DNA of 6,632 bases from an uncultured Novosphingobium sp. (GCA_946886075.1 CAMPHR010000074.1:1-6632); one strand, 5' to 3'. Shown: positions 1 to 5,832, counted from the stretch's first letter. Program-made: numbers and translations. The notes: generated by a model from the letters alone, not told the origin.

Positions 1-110
1 GGGGGCGGGGGGGGGGGGGGGGGGGTTTTTTTTTTGCGCCCACCCCCCCCCCGCGCCGGGGGGGGGGGGGGCGGGGGGGGGGGCGGGGGGGGGGGCCCCC
101 CCCGCGCGGA
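1..110. other. Homopolymeric G/C low-complexity tract, probable assembly artefact
   Basis: The first ~110 bases consist almost entirely of long G runs with isolated C, one run of about 10 T, and shorter C runs. They carry no codon structure and no recognisable gene. Ordinary complex sequence begins around 109-115. The position at the window edge and the abrupt change in composition fit low-quality read ends or poly-G artefact at a contig end better than real biology. A genuine G-rich repeat cannot be excluded from the sequence alone. In related genomes I would expect a real gene upstream of aat (often accC), and none can be read here. Confidence 0.7.
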
Positions 111-123
111 TTTCCCGTAGCTC

Positions 124-160
124 CCCTCTCCCCGGGCCCTCTCCCCTGAAGGGGAGAGGG
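124..160. repeat. C/T-rich repeat: two direct copies and one inverted copy of a 10-mer
   Basis: CCCTCTCCCC occurs at 124-133 and again at 137-146. Its exact reverse complement GGGGAGAGGG is at 151-160. The second and third copies form a perfect 10-bp hairpin with loop TGAA; the first copy could pair with the same right arm instead. No T-tract follows on either strand, so it is not a classical intrinsic terminator. Similar 'CCCTCTCCCC...GGGGAGAGGG' palindromes are common dispersed intergenic elements in proteobacterial genomes (general knowledge, not checked here). Confidence 0.75.
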
Positions 161-267
161 AGAAGGTCTGCAATCAACCATTCCGACCTACCTTCCACAG
201 ATGCGAGGTAAAATGAGAACGCCCCGCCCTCTGGCGCCGCCTCCCGCCTCTCGCTAGTCTGGTCACA
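161..267 (+). promoter_or_regulatory. Upstream region of aat with -10-like box and possible leader ORF
   Basis: TAAAAT at 209-214 resembles a sigma70 -10 box, but no good -35 hexamer lies 16-18 bp upstream, so the promoter call is weak. The same bases overlap a possible short ORF: GAGG at 205-208, then ATG at 213-215, 14 codons (MRTPRPLAPPPASR) and TAG at 255-257. That stop is 10 nt before the aat ATG. The aat start itself (CTGGTCACA-ATG) has no Shine-Dalgarno sequence. The region may hold a promoter, a translated leader, or neither. Confidence 0.25.
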
Positions 268-1023
268 ATGACGATTGATCCTCTGGTCCTGTTGCAGGCC
301 TATGCCATCGGCGTGTTTCCCATGTCCGATGATCGAGATGCGGAGGAGGTGTATTGGATTGAGCCCAAGCGACGGGCCATCATGCCGCTTCACGGCTTTC
401 ACATGTCCCATTCGCTGGCCAAGACGATCCGGCGGGAGCGGTTTCGCGTCACCGCGAATCGCGACTTTGGCGGGATTGTGTCTCTGTGCGCGCAGGCAGC
501 GGAGGATCGGCCCTCGACGTGGATCAACGGAGAGATCGAGCAGACATACCGGCATCTGCACGAAATTGGCTTTGCCCATTCGATTGAGGTCTGGGACGGC
601 GACGAATTGGTGGGCGGACTCTATGGAGTAGCGCTAGGCCAGGCCTTTTTCGGCGAAAGCATGGTGTCGCGAAGGACAGATGCGTCGAAAGTCGCCTTGG
701 CGTGGCTTACCGCGCGGATGCGCTTTTCAGGTTTCACCTTGCTGGATTGCCAGTTCATGACCGAACATCTTCGGTCCCTTGGCGCGATAGAGATCAGCCA
801 GAAGGACTATCTTGCGTTGCTGGCGGGTGCGCTAGGCGAGGTGCCGCTCGGAGCAGGACGCTCATCGGCATTGGCTGGCGGTTCGGGCGCCTGGGCCGAG
901 CTGGCATTCGCCCCGCTCGCGGGAGAAGCGGCCGCTGGTGCTTCGCCTTTGCTGCCCAGTTTCACCGTGTCTGGGCCGCTTTCCGGCCATGACATCGTAC
1001 AACTTCTCACCCAGACATCGTAA
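268..1023 (+). CDS. aat: Leucyl/phenylalanyl-tRNA--protein transferase
   Basis: A 251-residue protein of the Aat family (E. coli Aat is 234 residues). The cytosolic enzyme moves Leu or Phe from aminoacyl-tRNA to proteins with N-terminal Arg or Lys, making N-degrons that ClpS delivers to ClpAP. Visible family features are AYAIGVFPMS (11-20), YWIEPKRRAIMPL (29-41), GGLYGVALGQAFFGESM (116-132, with the catalytic-region Glu130) and LLDCQFMTEHLRSLGAIEI (158-176). After about residue 185 comes an Ala/Gly-rich stretch, then the ending IVQLLTQTS, which I recognise from sphingomonad homologues. The ATG at 268 is chosen because the family's usual N-terminus starts there; it has no Shine-Dalgarno. The last 72 codons, stop included, lie antisense to the end of the DUF2155 gene. 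Confidence 0.95.
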   Translation: MTIDPLVLLQAYAIGVFPMSDDRDAEEVYWIEPKRRAIMPLHGFHMSHSLAKTIRRERFRVTANRDFGGIVSLCAQAAEDRPSTWINGEIEQTYRHLHEIGFAHSIEVWDGDELVGGLYGVALGQAFFGESMVSRRTDASKVALAWLTARMRFSGFTLLDCQFMTEHLRSLGAIEISQKDYLALLAGALGEVPLGAGRSSALAGGSGAWAELAFAPLAGEAAAGASPLLPSFTVSGPLSGHDIVQLLTQTS

Positions 1024-1466
1024 ATCGGGTGCTGTACGACGTTACGGTCGGGCCTCTCCTTGAAAAGCCAGCCTGAAAAATTCCGGCGCCATTTATTGTC
1101 AGCGGTGCTGCGCACATCCAATTGAATGAAGGCGCCCGTTTCCTGCACATTCTCCCACGGCGCTGTCGTCTCGCAGGCTTGGAGGCGGACGATCGCGTCC
1201 CCCACGCGCAGGGCGTCACCTGGCTTCATGCTCAGGTCAGTGGTGATGCCGTTACGCTTGTTAAGCAGGCCGATCACCGCAACCCGTTCAGCCATGGGCG
1301 TGCCCGGCAAAGCGTCGGACCCGCCATTGCGGATCTTCTGCCCCTCGATCTTCACCGGACCGGTCCGATTTTCGGTGGGGATATCATCGTCGCCGCAGGC
1401 CGCAAGTGACAGCAGCAAGGCGAGGGGCAGGAGCGGCAGGACCGTCCCTGCCGAACGCGGGATCAT
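807..1466 (-). CDS. DUF2155 domain lipoprotein of unknown function
   Basis: A 219-residue predicted lipoprotein. A short basic N-terminus (MIPRSAG) and a hydrophobic Leu-rich helix lead to lipobox LAAC with Cys24, followed by an acidic GDDD. The DUF2155-like core (about residues 55-163) holds KPGDALRVGDAIVRLQAC, FIQLDVRS, FSGWLFKERP and HPIYDVWVRSC. Cys98 and Cys156 could form a disulfide in the periplasm. The tail after ~165 is Ala/Pro/Ser-rich and probably disordered. The chosen ATG (1466-1464) overlaps the NDUFA12-family stop as ATGA, suggesting translational coupling; an ATG six codons upstream (1484) is the alternative. Residues 148-219 and the stop lie antisense to aat, so even the end of the conserved core is in the overlap. 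The role of this family is unknown to me. Confidence 0.85.
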   Translation of the reverse strand: MIPRSAGTVLPLLPLALLLSLAACGDDDIPTENRTGPVKIEGQKIRNGGSDALPGTPMAERVAVIGLLNKRNGITTDLSMKPGDALRVGDAIVRLQACETTAPWENVQETGAFIQLDVRSTADNKWRRNFSGWLFKERPDRNVVQHPIYDVWVRSCTMSWPESGPDTVKLGSKGEAPAAASPASGANASSAQAPEPPANADERPAPSGTSPSAPASNAR

Positions 1467-1861
1467 GATGCGTCGGGGCTCCACGCTTCATAGTCGCCGG
1501 TCGCGCGCTGGCGCTGAGCGCCCTTTTCCAGCGCGCCGGTCGGCCGGTAAGCGTTGGGGGTGCCAGTGGCATTAGGCGTGAAATCACGCTCCCAAATGCG
1601 GGGCGCGGGAAGGAAGCTTTCCGGCGTGCCTTCAATGGTGTGGTGCAACCAGCCATGCCATTCCGCGGGCACGCGGCTGGCGTCATTATTGCCGTTGTAG
1701 ATCACCCAGCGGCGCGTGCGGCCGTGAACGTCGGTGCCGCCTTCATAATAGATATTGCCCTGATGGTCTTCGCCCACCTTCTTACCCTTGCGGGAGGTGT
1801 AAAATGCGGTGCCGATGGTCGCGCCATTCCACCAGGTGAAGATCTTGGCCAGGATTCCCAT
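1463..1861 (-). CDS. NADH:ubiquinone oxidoreductase accessory subunit, NDUFA12 family
   Basis: A 132-residue protein matching the 17.2-kDa (NDUFA12) accessory subunit of respiratory complex I, a supernumerary subunit shared by alphaproteobacteria and mitochondria. It is expected on the cytoplasmic side of the enzyme at the inner membrane. Diagnostic stretches are GTAFYTSRKGKKVGEDHQGN (17-36), IYYEGG (37-42), RTRRWVIYNG (48-57), DASRVPAEWHGWLHHT (60-75) and NATGTPNAYRPTG (97-109). There is no signal peptide or transmembrane helix. The start gives the usual short N-terminus (MGILAKIFTWWNG), although no clear Shine-Dalgarno precedes it. It begins 51 bp after the DUF192 stop and its TGA overlaps the next gene's ATG. 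The nuo core genes are not nearby, which is usual for this subunit. Confidence 0.93.
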   Translation of the reverse strand: MGILAKIFTWWNGATIGTAFYTSRKGKKVGEDHQGNIYYEGGTDVHGRTRRWVIYNGNNDASRVPAEWHGWLHHTIEGTPESFLPAPRIWERDFTPNATGTPNAYRPTGALEKGAQRQRATGDYEAWSPDAS

Positions 1862-1912
1862 GCGCCAAGCGCTTAGCGCCTGCTGTAGGGCATTGGCAAG
1901 GTGGATATGGCG

Positions 1913-2440
1913 TCAGCGCCCGCGCGAAGGGCAGAAATCAAGCGCGCCATGGGTCTTGCTTGCGGGATCGACGCAGCTTCCCCAGCCTACGCTGTCACCC
2001 TCGGATATGCCGAGTTCAGCCGCGCGCCCGCCACGCAGTTCAAGCACCGCAGCGACCGGCACCCCGGCCGACACGGGCACGCGGGAATAGGGGGCGGCAT
2101 TGGCGGCGACGAGGGCGATCGTCCCGTCGGTGCGGATGAAGAGCATGTCGAGCGGGATCAGCGTGTCCTTCATCCAGAAACTGGCGGTGCGGGGCGGCGC
2201 CATGGGGAAGAGCATGCCGCCATCCGCATCCAGAGACTTGCGGAACATGAGGCCCTTTTCCTGCTGCTGCGGCGTAATGGCGGCTTCCACGAAAAAGCGG
2301 TGGCGGGCCTTTGTCGTGCGAATTTCGAGCGGGAGCAGATTAGCCTGCCGCGCGGCGGTGCTGGCAGTTTTCTCCCCCTTTGGTTGGGTGGGCGAACAGC
2401 CAGCGATCAGGGCAAGGAGAAGGGTAAGAGTGATCCTCAT
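1913..2440 (-). CDS. DUF192 domain lipoprotein
   Basis: A 175-residue predicted lipoprotein: hydrophobic leader MRITLTLLLALIAG, lipobox IAGC with Cys15, then a polar linker. The DUF192 domain (PF02643 type) spans about residues 36-153. It shows EKGLMFRKSLDADGGMLFPM (61-80), SFWMKDTLIPLDMLFI (87-102), DGTI (105-108), PVAAVLELRGG (128-138) and LGISEGDSV (143-151). Its function is not established; a periplasmic or envelope location is inferred from the leader. The C-terminal tail adds two Cys residues (156, 170). The ATG is directly abutted by GGAGG with no spacer, and a TAG four codons upstream in frame rules out a much longer N-terminus. It lies 52 bp after recX and 51 bp before the NDUFA12-family gene, so co-transcription is likely. 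Confidence 0.9.
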   Translation of the reverse strand: MRITLTLLLALIAGCSPTQPKGEKTASTAARQANLLPLEIRTTKARHRFFVEAAITPQQQEKGLMFRKSLDADGGMLFPMAPPRTASFWMKDTLIPLDMLFIRTDGTIALVAANAAPYSRVPVSAGVPVAAVLELRGGRAAELGISEGDSVGWGSCVDPASKTHGALDFCPSRGR

Positions 2441-2492
2441 CCTCCGGTGCTACTCGATAGGTGCGGACAAGTGCCACAGATTTCGCTGGGGA

Positions 2493-3020
2493 TTAGAACT
2501 GCTCCCGTTCAGGCGGTTCACCGGGAGCAGCTTCGGTCCAGCGGCGCGCGGTTTCGAAACTATGCCCCGCGCGCAAAAAGGCGGCGATGGCCTTGTCCCG
2601 TAGTTTTTGATCAGCGGGCGCATTCGCATAGGGGCCCAGGCGTTTTCGCCGGGCAAATCGATCGGCTGCGTCCCAGCTATCGTTGGAAGTCTGTGTGTCC
2701 GCTTCCTCCCGATCGACATCCGCTATTCCATCGGCGCGTAGCGTCTGCGCCACCCGGCGCGCACCATAGCCCCGGCGGGTGAGCGCAGCGCTTTTCATGA
2801 CGGCGAAGCTGCGATCATCGACATAGCGCAACTCGGCCAGCCGCTCGACCAGTTGATCTGGCGCGGGCGGCCCTTCGCCATGCCATCCGCGTTCCTGAAG
2901 CTTGCGATTGAGGTAGGCCAGCAGCTTCGCCCGGCTAGTGGCGAAACGGCTGACATAGCGCAGGGCCAATTCGCGCAGGCTGTCGCTATCCAGCGGCGGG
3001 CGGGGGCGTTTGCTGGTCAT
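2493..3020 (-). CDS. recX: RecX family regulatory protein
   Basis: A 175-residue, highly basic, helical protein of the RecX family, whose members bind RecA filaments and modulate recombination and the SOS response. RecX-type three-helix repeats are visible: SLRELALRYVSRFATSRAKL (14-33), LAELRYVDDRSFA (61-73), TRRGYGARRVAQTLRADGI (81-99), and a final repeat RRKRLGP...KLRDKAIAAFLRAGHSFETARR (124-160). The frame stays open to an ATG at 3128, but those extra 36 residues look unlike the family and would overlap the divergent upstream region. MTSKRPRPPLDSDSLREL is therefore taken as the N-terminus. A weak GAAG lies about 10 nt before this ATG. It is the first gene of the presumed four-gene minus-strand unit. 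recA is not in the window. Confidence 0.9.
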   Translation of the reverse strand: MTSKRPRPPLDSDSLRELALRYVSRFATSRAKLLAYLNRKLQERGWHGEGPPAPDQLVERLAELRYVDDRSFAVMKSAALTRRGYGARRVAQTLRADGIADVDREEADTQTSNDSWDAADRFARRKRLGPYANAPADQKLRDKAIAAFLRAGHSFETARRWTEAAPGEPPEREQF

Positions 3021-3202
3021 GTCGGCATCTTCATGGCAATGGTTTATGCATCTGCCGCCTTGATTATGCCACAGTGGGGCCGGAATTTTACCGCCCCTTA
3101 TGCTGTAGAAGGCCAAGCTGGAATGCAACTATCCGGTGCATTGCTGCTGCAAAGATGGTAGCGGCCCGCCGGATGACAAGATTGACATTGGGTGAAACCA
3201 AT
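3021..3202. promoter_or_regulatory. Divergent intergenic region between recX and the acyl-AMP ligase gene
   Basis: These 182 bp separate two divergently transcribed genes and must hold both promoters if the chosen starts are right. The region is more AT-rich than its flanks (for example 3053-3090). On the minus strand, TAAAAT and CATAAT look like -10 boxes, but neither has a convincing -35 at normal spacing. TTGACA at 3182-3187 matches the -35 consensus, but it is only 15 bp from the ligase ATG and cannot serve that start. No promoter is assigned precisely and no operator palindrome stands out. Confidence 0.4.
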
Positions 3203-4942
3203 ATGACGGGTTCGCAAAGCATGATGGCACCGACGCCGACCAATGACGTCCTTCCCCGGCGCTTTTCCGATTTCGACACGCTGGGCGAGGCGTTGGACTA
3301 CGCCGCGCAGGGGGCGCGGGGGCTGAATTTCCATGATGCACGCGGCAATCTGGCGCGGCCCTATCCTTTTTCGGAATTGCGCAACGACGCCATCGCCTGC
3401 GCTCACCGCCTGATCGCCCATGGCGTAAAGCCTGAGGACCGGGTAGCGCTGGTGGCCGAGACCGGTGCCGATTTCGCCCAGTTGTTCTTCGGCATCATCT
3501 ATGCGGGCGCCTGGCCGGTGCCGCTGCCGCTGCCGACCAGCTTTGGTGGCAAGGAAAGCTATATCGACCAGCTGAACGTGCAGTTGGACAGTTGCGACCC
3601 GATGCTGTTCCTCTTCCCCAAGGAATTGGAAGAAATGGCGGGCGAGTCCGGGCGGCAGAAGAATGTCGAAAGCATCGCTTTCGAAGATTTCATCGCGCGT
3701 GAAGTGGTCCCGTCGGAGCTGCCGCAGGCCAAGGGCGAGGAGATCGCCTATCTGCAATATTCCAGCGGCTCGACCCGCTTTCCCCATGGCGTTGCAGTGA
3801 CGCACCATGCGCTGCTTTCCAACCTCGCCGCGCACAGCCATGGCATGCAGGTGCAGGACAGCGATCGCTGCATCAGTTGGCTGCCTTGGTATCATGACAT
3901 GGGGCTGGTCGGCTGCTTCCTGTCGGTCGTCGCCAATCAGGTGTCGACCGACTATATGAAGACCGAGGATTTCGCCCGCCGTCCGCTGGCGTGGCTGGAC
4001 CTGATCAGCCGCAATGAAGGCACGTCGATCAGCTATTCGCCGACGTTCGGTTACGATATTTGTGCGCGGCGCATGTCGAGCCAGACCAAGGCGCAGGATC
4101 GTTTCGACCTGTCGCGCTGGCGGCTCGCGGGCAATGGCGCGGACATGATCCGCCCGGACGTGATGCAGAGCTTCGTCGATGCGTTCGGCGATGCGGGCTT
4201 TTCGCCCAAGGCGTTCCTGCCGAGCTATGGCCTCGCTGAAGCGACGCTCGCCGTCACCATCATGCCGCCGGGCGAGGGCATCATTGTCGAGCTGGTCGAG
4301 GAAACCGACCTGTCAGGCGGCGACGCGACCGAGGGCCGCCCGCAGCGCTTCCGCTCCATCGTCAATTGCGGCAAGCCCGCGCGTGACATGATCGTGGAAA
4401 TCCGCGACGAAGATGGCGCGCCGCTAGGCGAGCGGCAGATCGGCAAGGTCTGGACCACCGGCCCTTCGCTGATGGTTGGCTATTTCCGGGATCAGGAAGC
4501 GACCGACGCCTGCATGGCAGACGGTTGGCTTGACACGGGCGACATGGGCTATCTGAGCGATGGCTATCTCTATATCGTCGGCCGCGCCAAGGACATGATC
4601 ATCATCAATGGCAAGAACCATTGGCCGCAGGATATCGAATGGGCGGTGGAGCAGTTGCCGGGCTTCAAACAGGGCGACATCGCCGCCTTCGCGATCACTA
4701 CGCCGGGCGGCGAGGAAGCGCCTGCGGTGCTGGTGCACTGCCGCACGTCCGACAATGACGAGCGCACCCGGCTTCGCGACCAGATTCGTGAGCGGGTACG
4801 GGCGATCACGGGCATGAATTGCGTTGTCGAGCTGGTACCGCCGCGCACCTTGCCGCGAACGAGCTCGGGTAAATTGAGCCGGTCGAAGGCGCGGAACCTG
4901 TATCTGACGGGTGAAATCAGGCCTTATGATATTGCCGCTTGA
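3203..4942 (+). CDS. Fatty acyl-AMP ligase / acyl-ACP synthetase-like ANL enzyme
   Basis: A 579-residue member of the ANL adenylating superfamily, closest in motif pattern to fatty acyl-AMP ligases, which activate a fatty acid with ATP and pass it to an acyl carrier protein. Motifs in order: P-loop LQYSSGSTRFPHG (184-196), WLPWYHDMGLVG (226-237, typical of these ligases), SYGLAEATL (341-349), WLDTGD (442-447), GRAKDMIIINGKNHWPQDIE (460-479) and the C-terminal SSGKLSRSKAR with Lys557. The P-loop is unusual: Arg and His replace the common Gly and Lys of the usual SGSTGxPKG form. No signal peptide is seen. The frame is open from 3074, but the first 43 codons look non-coding; the ATG at 3203 has GGGTG 8 nt upstream. 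The gene stands alone, with no ACP or sphingolipid gene beside it. Substrate is unknown; a role in ceramide or another lipid pathway is only a hypothesis. Confidence 0.9.
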   Translation: MTGSQSMMAPTPTNDVLPRRFSDFDTLGEALDYAAQGARGLNFHDARGNLARPYPFSELRNDAIACAHRLIAHGVKPEDRVALVAETGADFAQLFFGIIYAGAWPVPLPLPTSFGGKESYIDQLNVQLDSCDPMLFLFPKELEEMAGESGRQKNVESIAFEDFIAREVVPSELPQAKGEEIAYLQYSSGSTRFPHGVAVTHHALLSNLAAHSHGMQVQDSDRCISWLPWYHDMGLVGCFLSVVANQVSTDYMKTEDFARRPLAWLDLISRNEGTSISYSPTFGYDICARRMSSQTKAQDRFDLSRWRLAGNGADMIRPDVMQSFVDAFGDAGFSPKAFLPSYGLAEATLAVTIMPPGEGIIVELVEETDLSGGDATEGRPQRFRSIVNCGKPARDMIVEIRDEDGAPLGERQIGKVWTTGPSLMVGYFRDQEATDACMADGWLDTGDMGYLSDGYLYIVGRAKDMIIINGKNHWPQDIEWAVEQLPGFKQGDIAAFAITTPGGEEAPAVLVHCRTSDNDERTRLRDQIRERVRAITGMNCVVELVPPRTLPRTSSGKLSRSKARNLYLTGEIRPYDIAA

Positions 4943-4985
4943 TCGGAGCGTTCGATCCGGAACCCGTTAAGGCATATCCTCACTT

Positions 4986-5063
4986 CCGTTCGGGCTGAGC
5001 CTGTCGAAGCCCCTCACTTCTCTTCAGGGAAGTAGAGCCCTTCGACAAGCTCAGGGCGAACGG
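4986..5063. repeat. Long imperfect inverted repeat (sphingomonad intergenic element)
   Basis: The left arm 4986-5012 and right arm 5037-5063 match at 22 of 27 positions when one is reverse-complemented. They contain CTGTCGAAG and CTTCGACAAG in opposite orientation. Inside, ACTTC (5016-5020) pairs with GAAGT (5029-5033) around loop TTCA. The whole element forms a long stem-loop in the 137-bp gap between two converging genes. I recognise the arm sequence as a dispersed repeat common in sphingomonad genomes. It may act as a bidirectional terminator or mRNA end-stabiliser (inference). There is no T-tract. Confidence 0.85.
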
Positions 5064-5079
5064 GGGTTAAGTAGCGCTC

Positions 5080-5832
5080 TTAGCCTGTCTTCAGTACCTG
5101 ACGTTCGATCGTCGTCCACAGCCCCGCGAAAGCTTGCGCTGGGAGCGAGGATGCCGCGAAGGCGCCCAATGGCTTCCTTTGCACCGTCATCTGCTCGACC
5201 ATGCTGGCCATCGGGATGGCGGGCCAGCCGGGCTGTTCTTCCAACGCCTTCCGGTGCAGGGCGCGTCGCCGGTCAACCATCGAATAAACCGGCATGATCG
5301 GAGCATGCGATCCGCCACGTTGGACGAGATAGCGCGCCACTTCGCCCATAGCCCGCTGAGACAGGGGTGAAGGGATCACCGGGATCACGATCATGTCGGC
5401 GGCGCGCAGCACCTGCTCGCTGGTTTCCGTAAGGCCCGGCGGACAATCAAGGATGATGCGATCATAATCCTTGCCTAGACTGTCGATCAGCTTGGCCAAT
5501 CGCTTCTTCTTATCCATTTCCCGGAAAAGATGGTCGAGGCTGCGCAGGGAGGTGTCGGCGGCGATCAGGTCTAGCCCCGGCACCGTCGAAGGCTGGATGA
5601 GCTTGCGGACCTCCACATCCTTGCTGAAGATCGCTTGCGCTGCGTCGCGGCTTTGCCGGTCGGTGGATATGAGCCAGCTCGCCGCAGCCTGGGGATCGAG
5701 ATCCCAGAGCAAGGTGCGTCGTCGCGAAATCGCGGCGGACGCCCAGGCGAGATTGATCGCGAAAGTGGTCTTACCCACTCCGCCCTTGAGGCTGTAGACG
5801 GCGATGGTCGCCAATGCCGGTTCCTTTGCCAT
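5080..5832 (-). CDS. ParA/MinD family ATPase (orphan)
   Basis: A 250-residue cytosolic ATPase of the ParA/MinD (SIMIBI P-loop) class. Visible motifs are the deviant Walker A KGGVGKTT (16-23, with signature Lys16), switch I/Walker A' LLWDLDPQ (41-48) and Walker B DRIILDCPPGL (124-134). MVDRRRALHR (185-194) fits the conserved C-terminal part of ParA ATPases. Length is normal for small ParA proteins without an N-terminal DNA-binding domain. No parB-like gene or parS-like repeat is nearby, so the cargo is unknown; it need not be chromosome or plasmid DNA. The start follows the family pattern (short lead, then ATIAVYSLKGG), although no Shine-Dalgarno precedes it. The gene converges on the acyl-AMP ligase gene. 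It lies downstream of the DAHP synthase terminator, suggesting its own promoter. Confidence 0.92.
   Translation of the reverse strand: MAKEPALATIAVYSLKGGVGKTTFAINLAWASAAISRRRTLLWDLDPQAAASWLISTDRQSRDAAQAIFSKDVEVRKLIQPSTVPGLDLIAADTSLRSLDHLFREMDKKKRLAKLIDSLGKDYDRIILDCPPGLTETSEQVLRAADMIVIPVIPSPLSQRAMGEVARYLVQRGGSHAPIMPVYSMVDRRRALHRKALEEQPGWPAIPMASMVEQMTVQRKPLGAFAASSLPAQAFAGLWTTIERQVLKTG

Noticed and set aside
1862..1912. AAGCGCTT palindrome (1867-1874) as an operator or terminator before the NDUFA12-family gene
   Set aside because: The 8-bp palindrome does not extend, has no loop or T-tract, and such short palindromes are common by chance at this GC content.
1901..2782. Long + strand open frame of 293 codons
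   Set aside because: It lies antisense to the DUF192 gene and most of recX, both of which have clear family motifs. Its translation is Arg/Gly/His-rich with no recognisable domain, typical of a shadow frame in GC-rich DNA.
3021..3128. N-terminal extension of RecX to an ATG at 3128
   Set aside because: The 36 extra residues do not resemble RecX, while MTSKRPRPP at 3020 gives the usual length and a helical start.
3182..3187. TTGACA as a -35 box for the acyl-AMP ligase gene
   Set aside because: It is 15 bp from the chosen ATG, so the -10 box would fall on or after the start codon, and no TATAAT-like hexamer lies at proper spacing.
3074..3202. N-terminal extension of the acyl-AMP ligase to an ATG at 3074
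   Set aside because: The 43 extra residues are Cys/Arg-rich without similarity to the family, and would overlap the extended recX frame. The ATG at 3203 has a better ribosome-binding context.
3098..3895. Minus-strand open frame of 265 codons
   Set aside because: It is antisense to the acyl-AMP ligase N-terminal half, and the translation shows no family motifs; the + strand has conserved motifs throughout.
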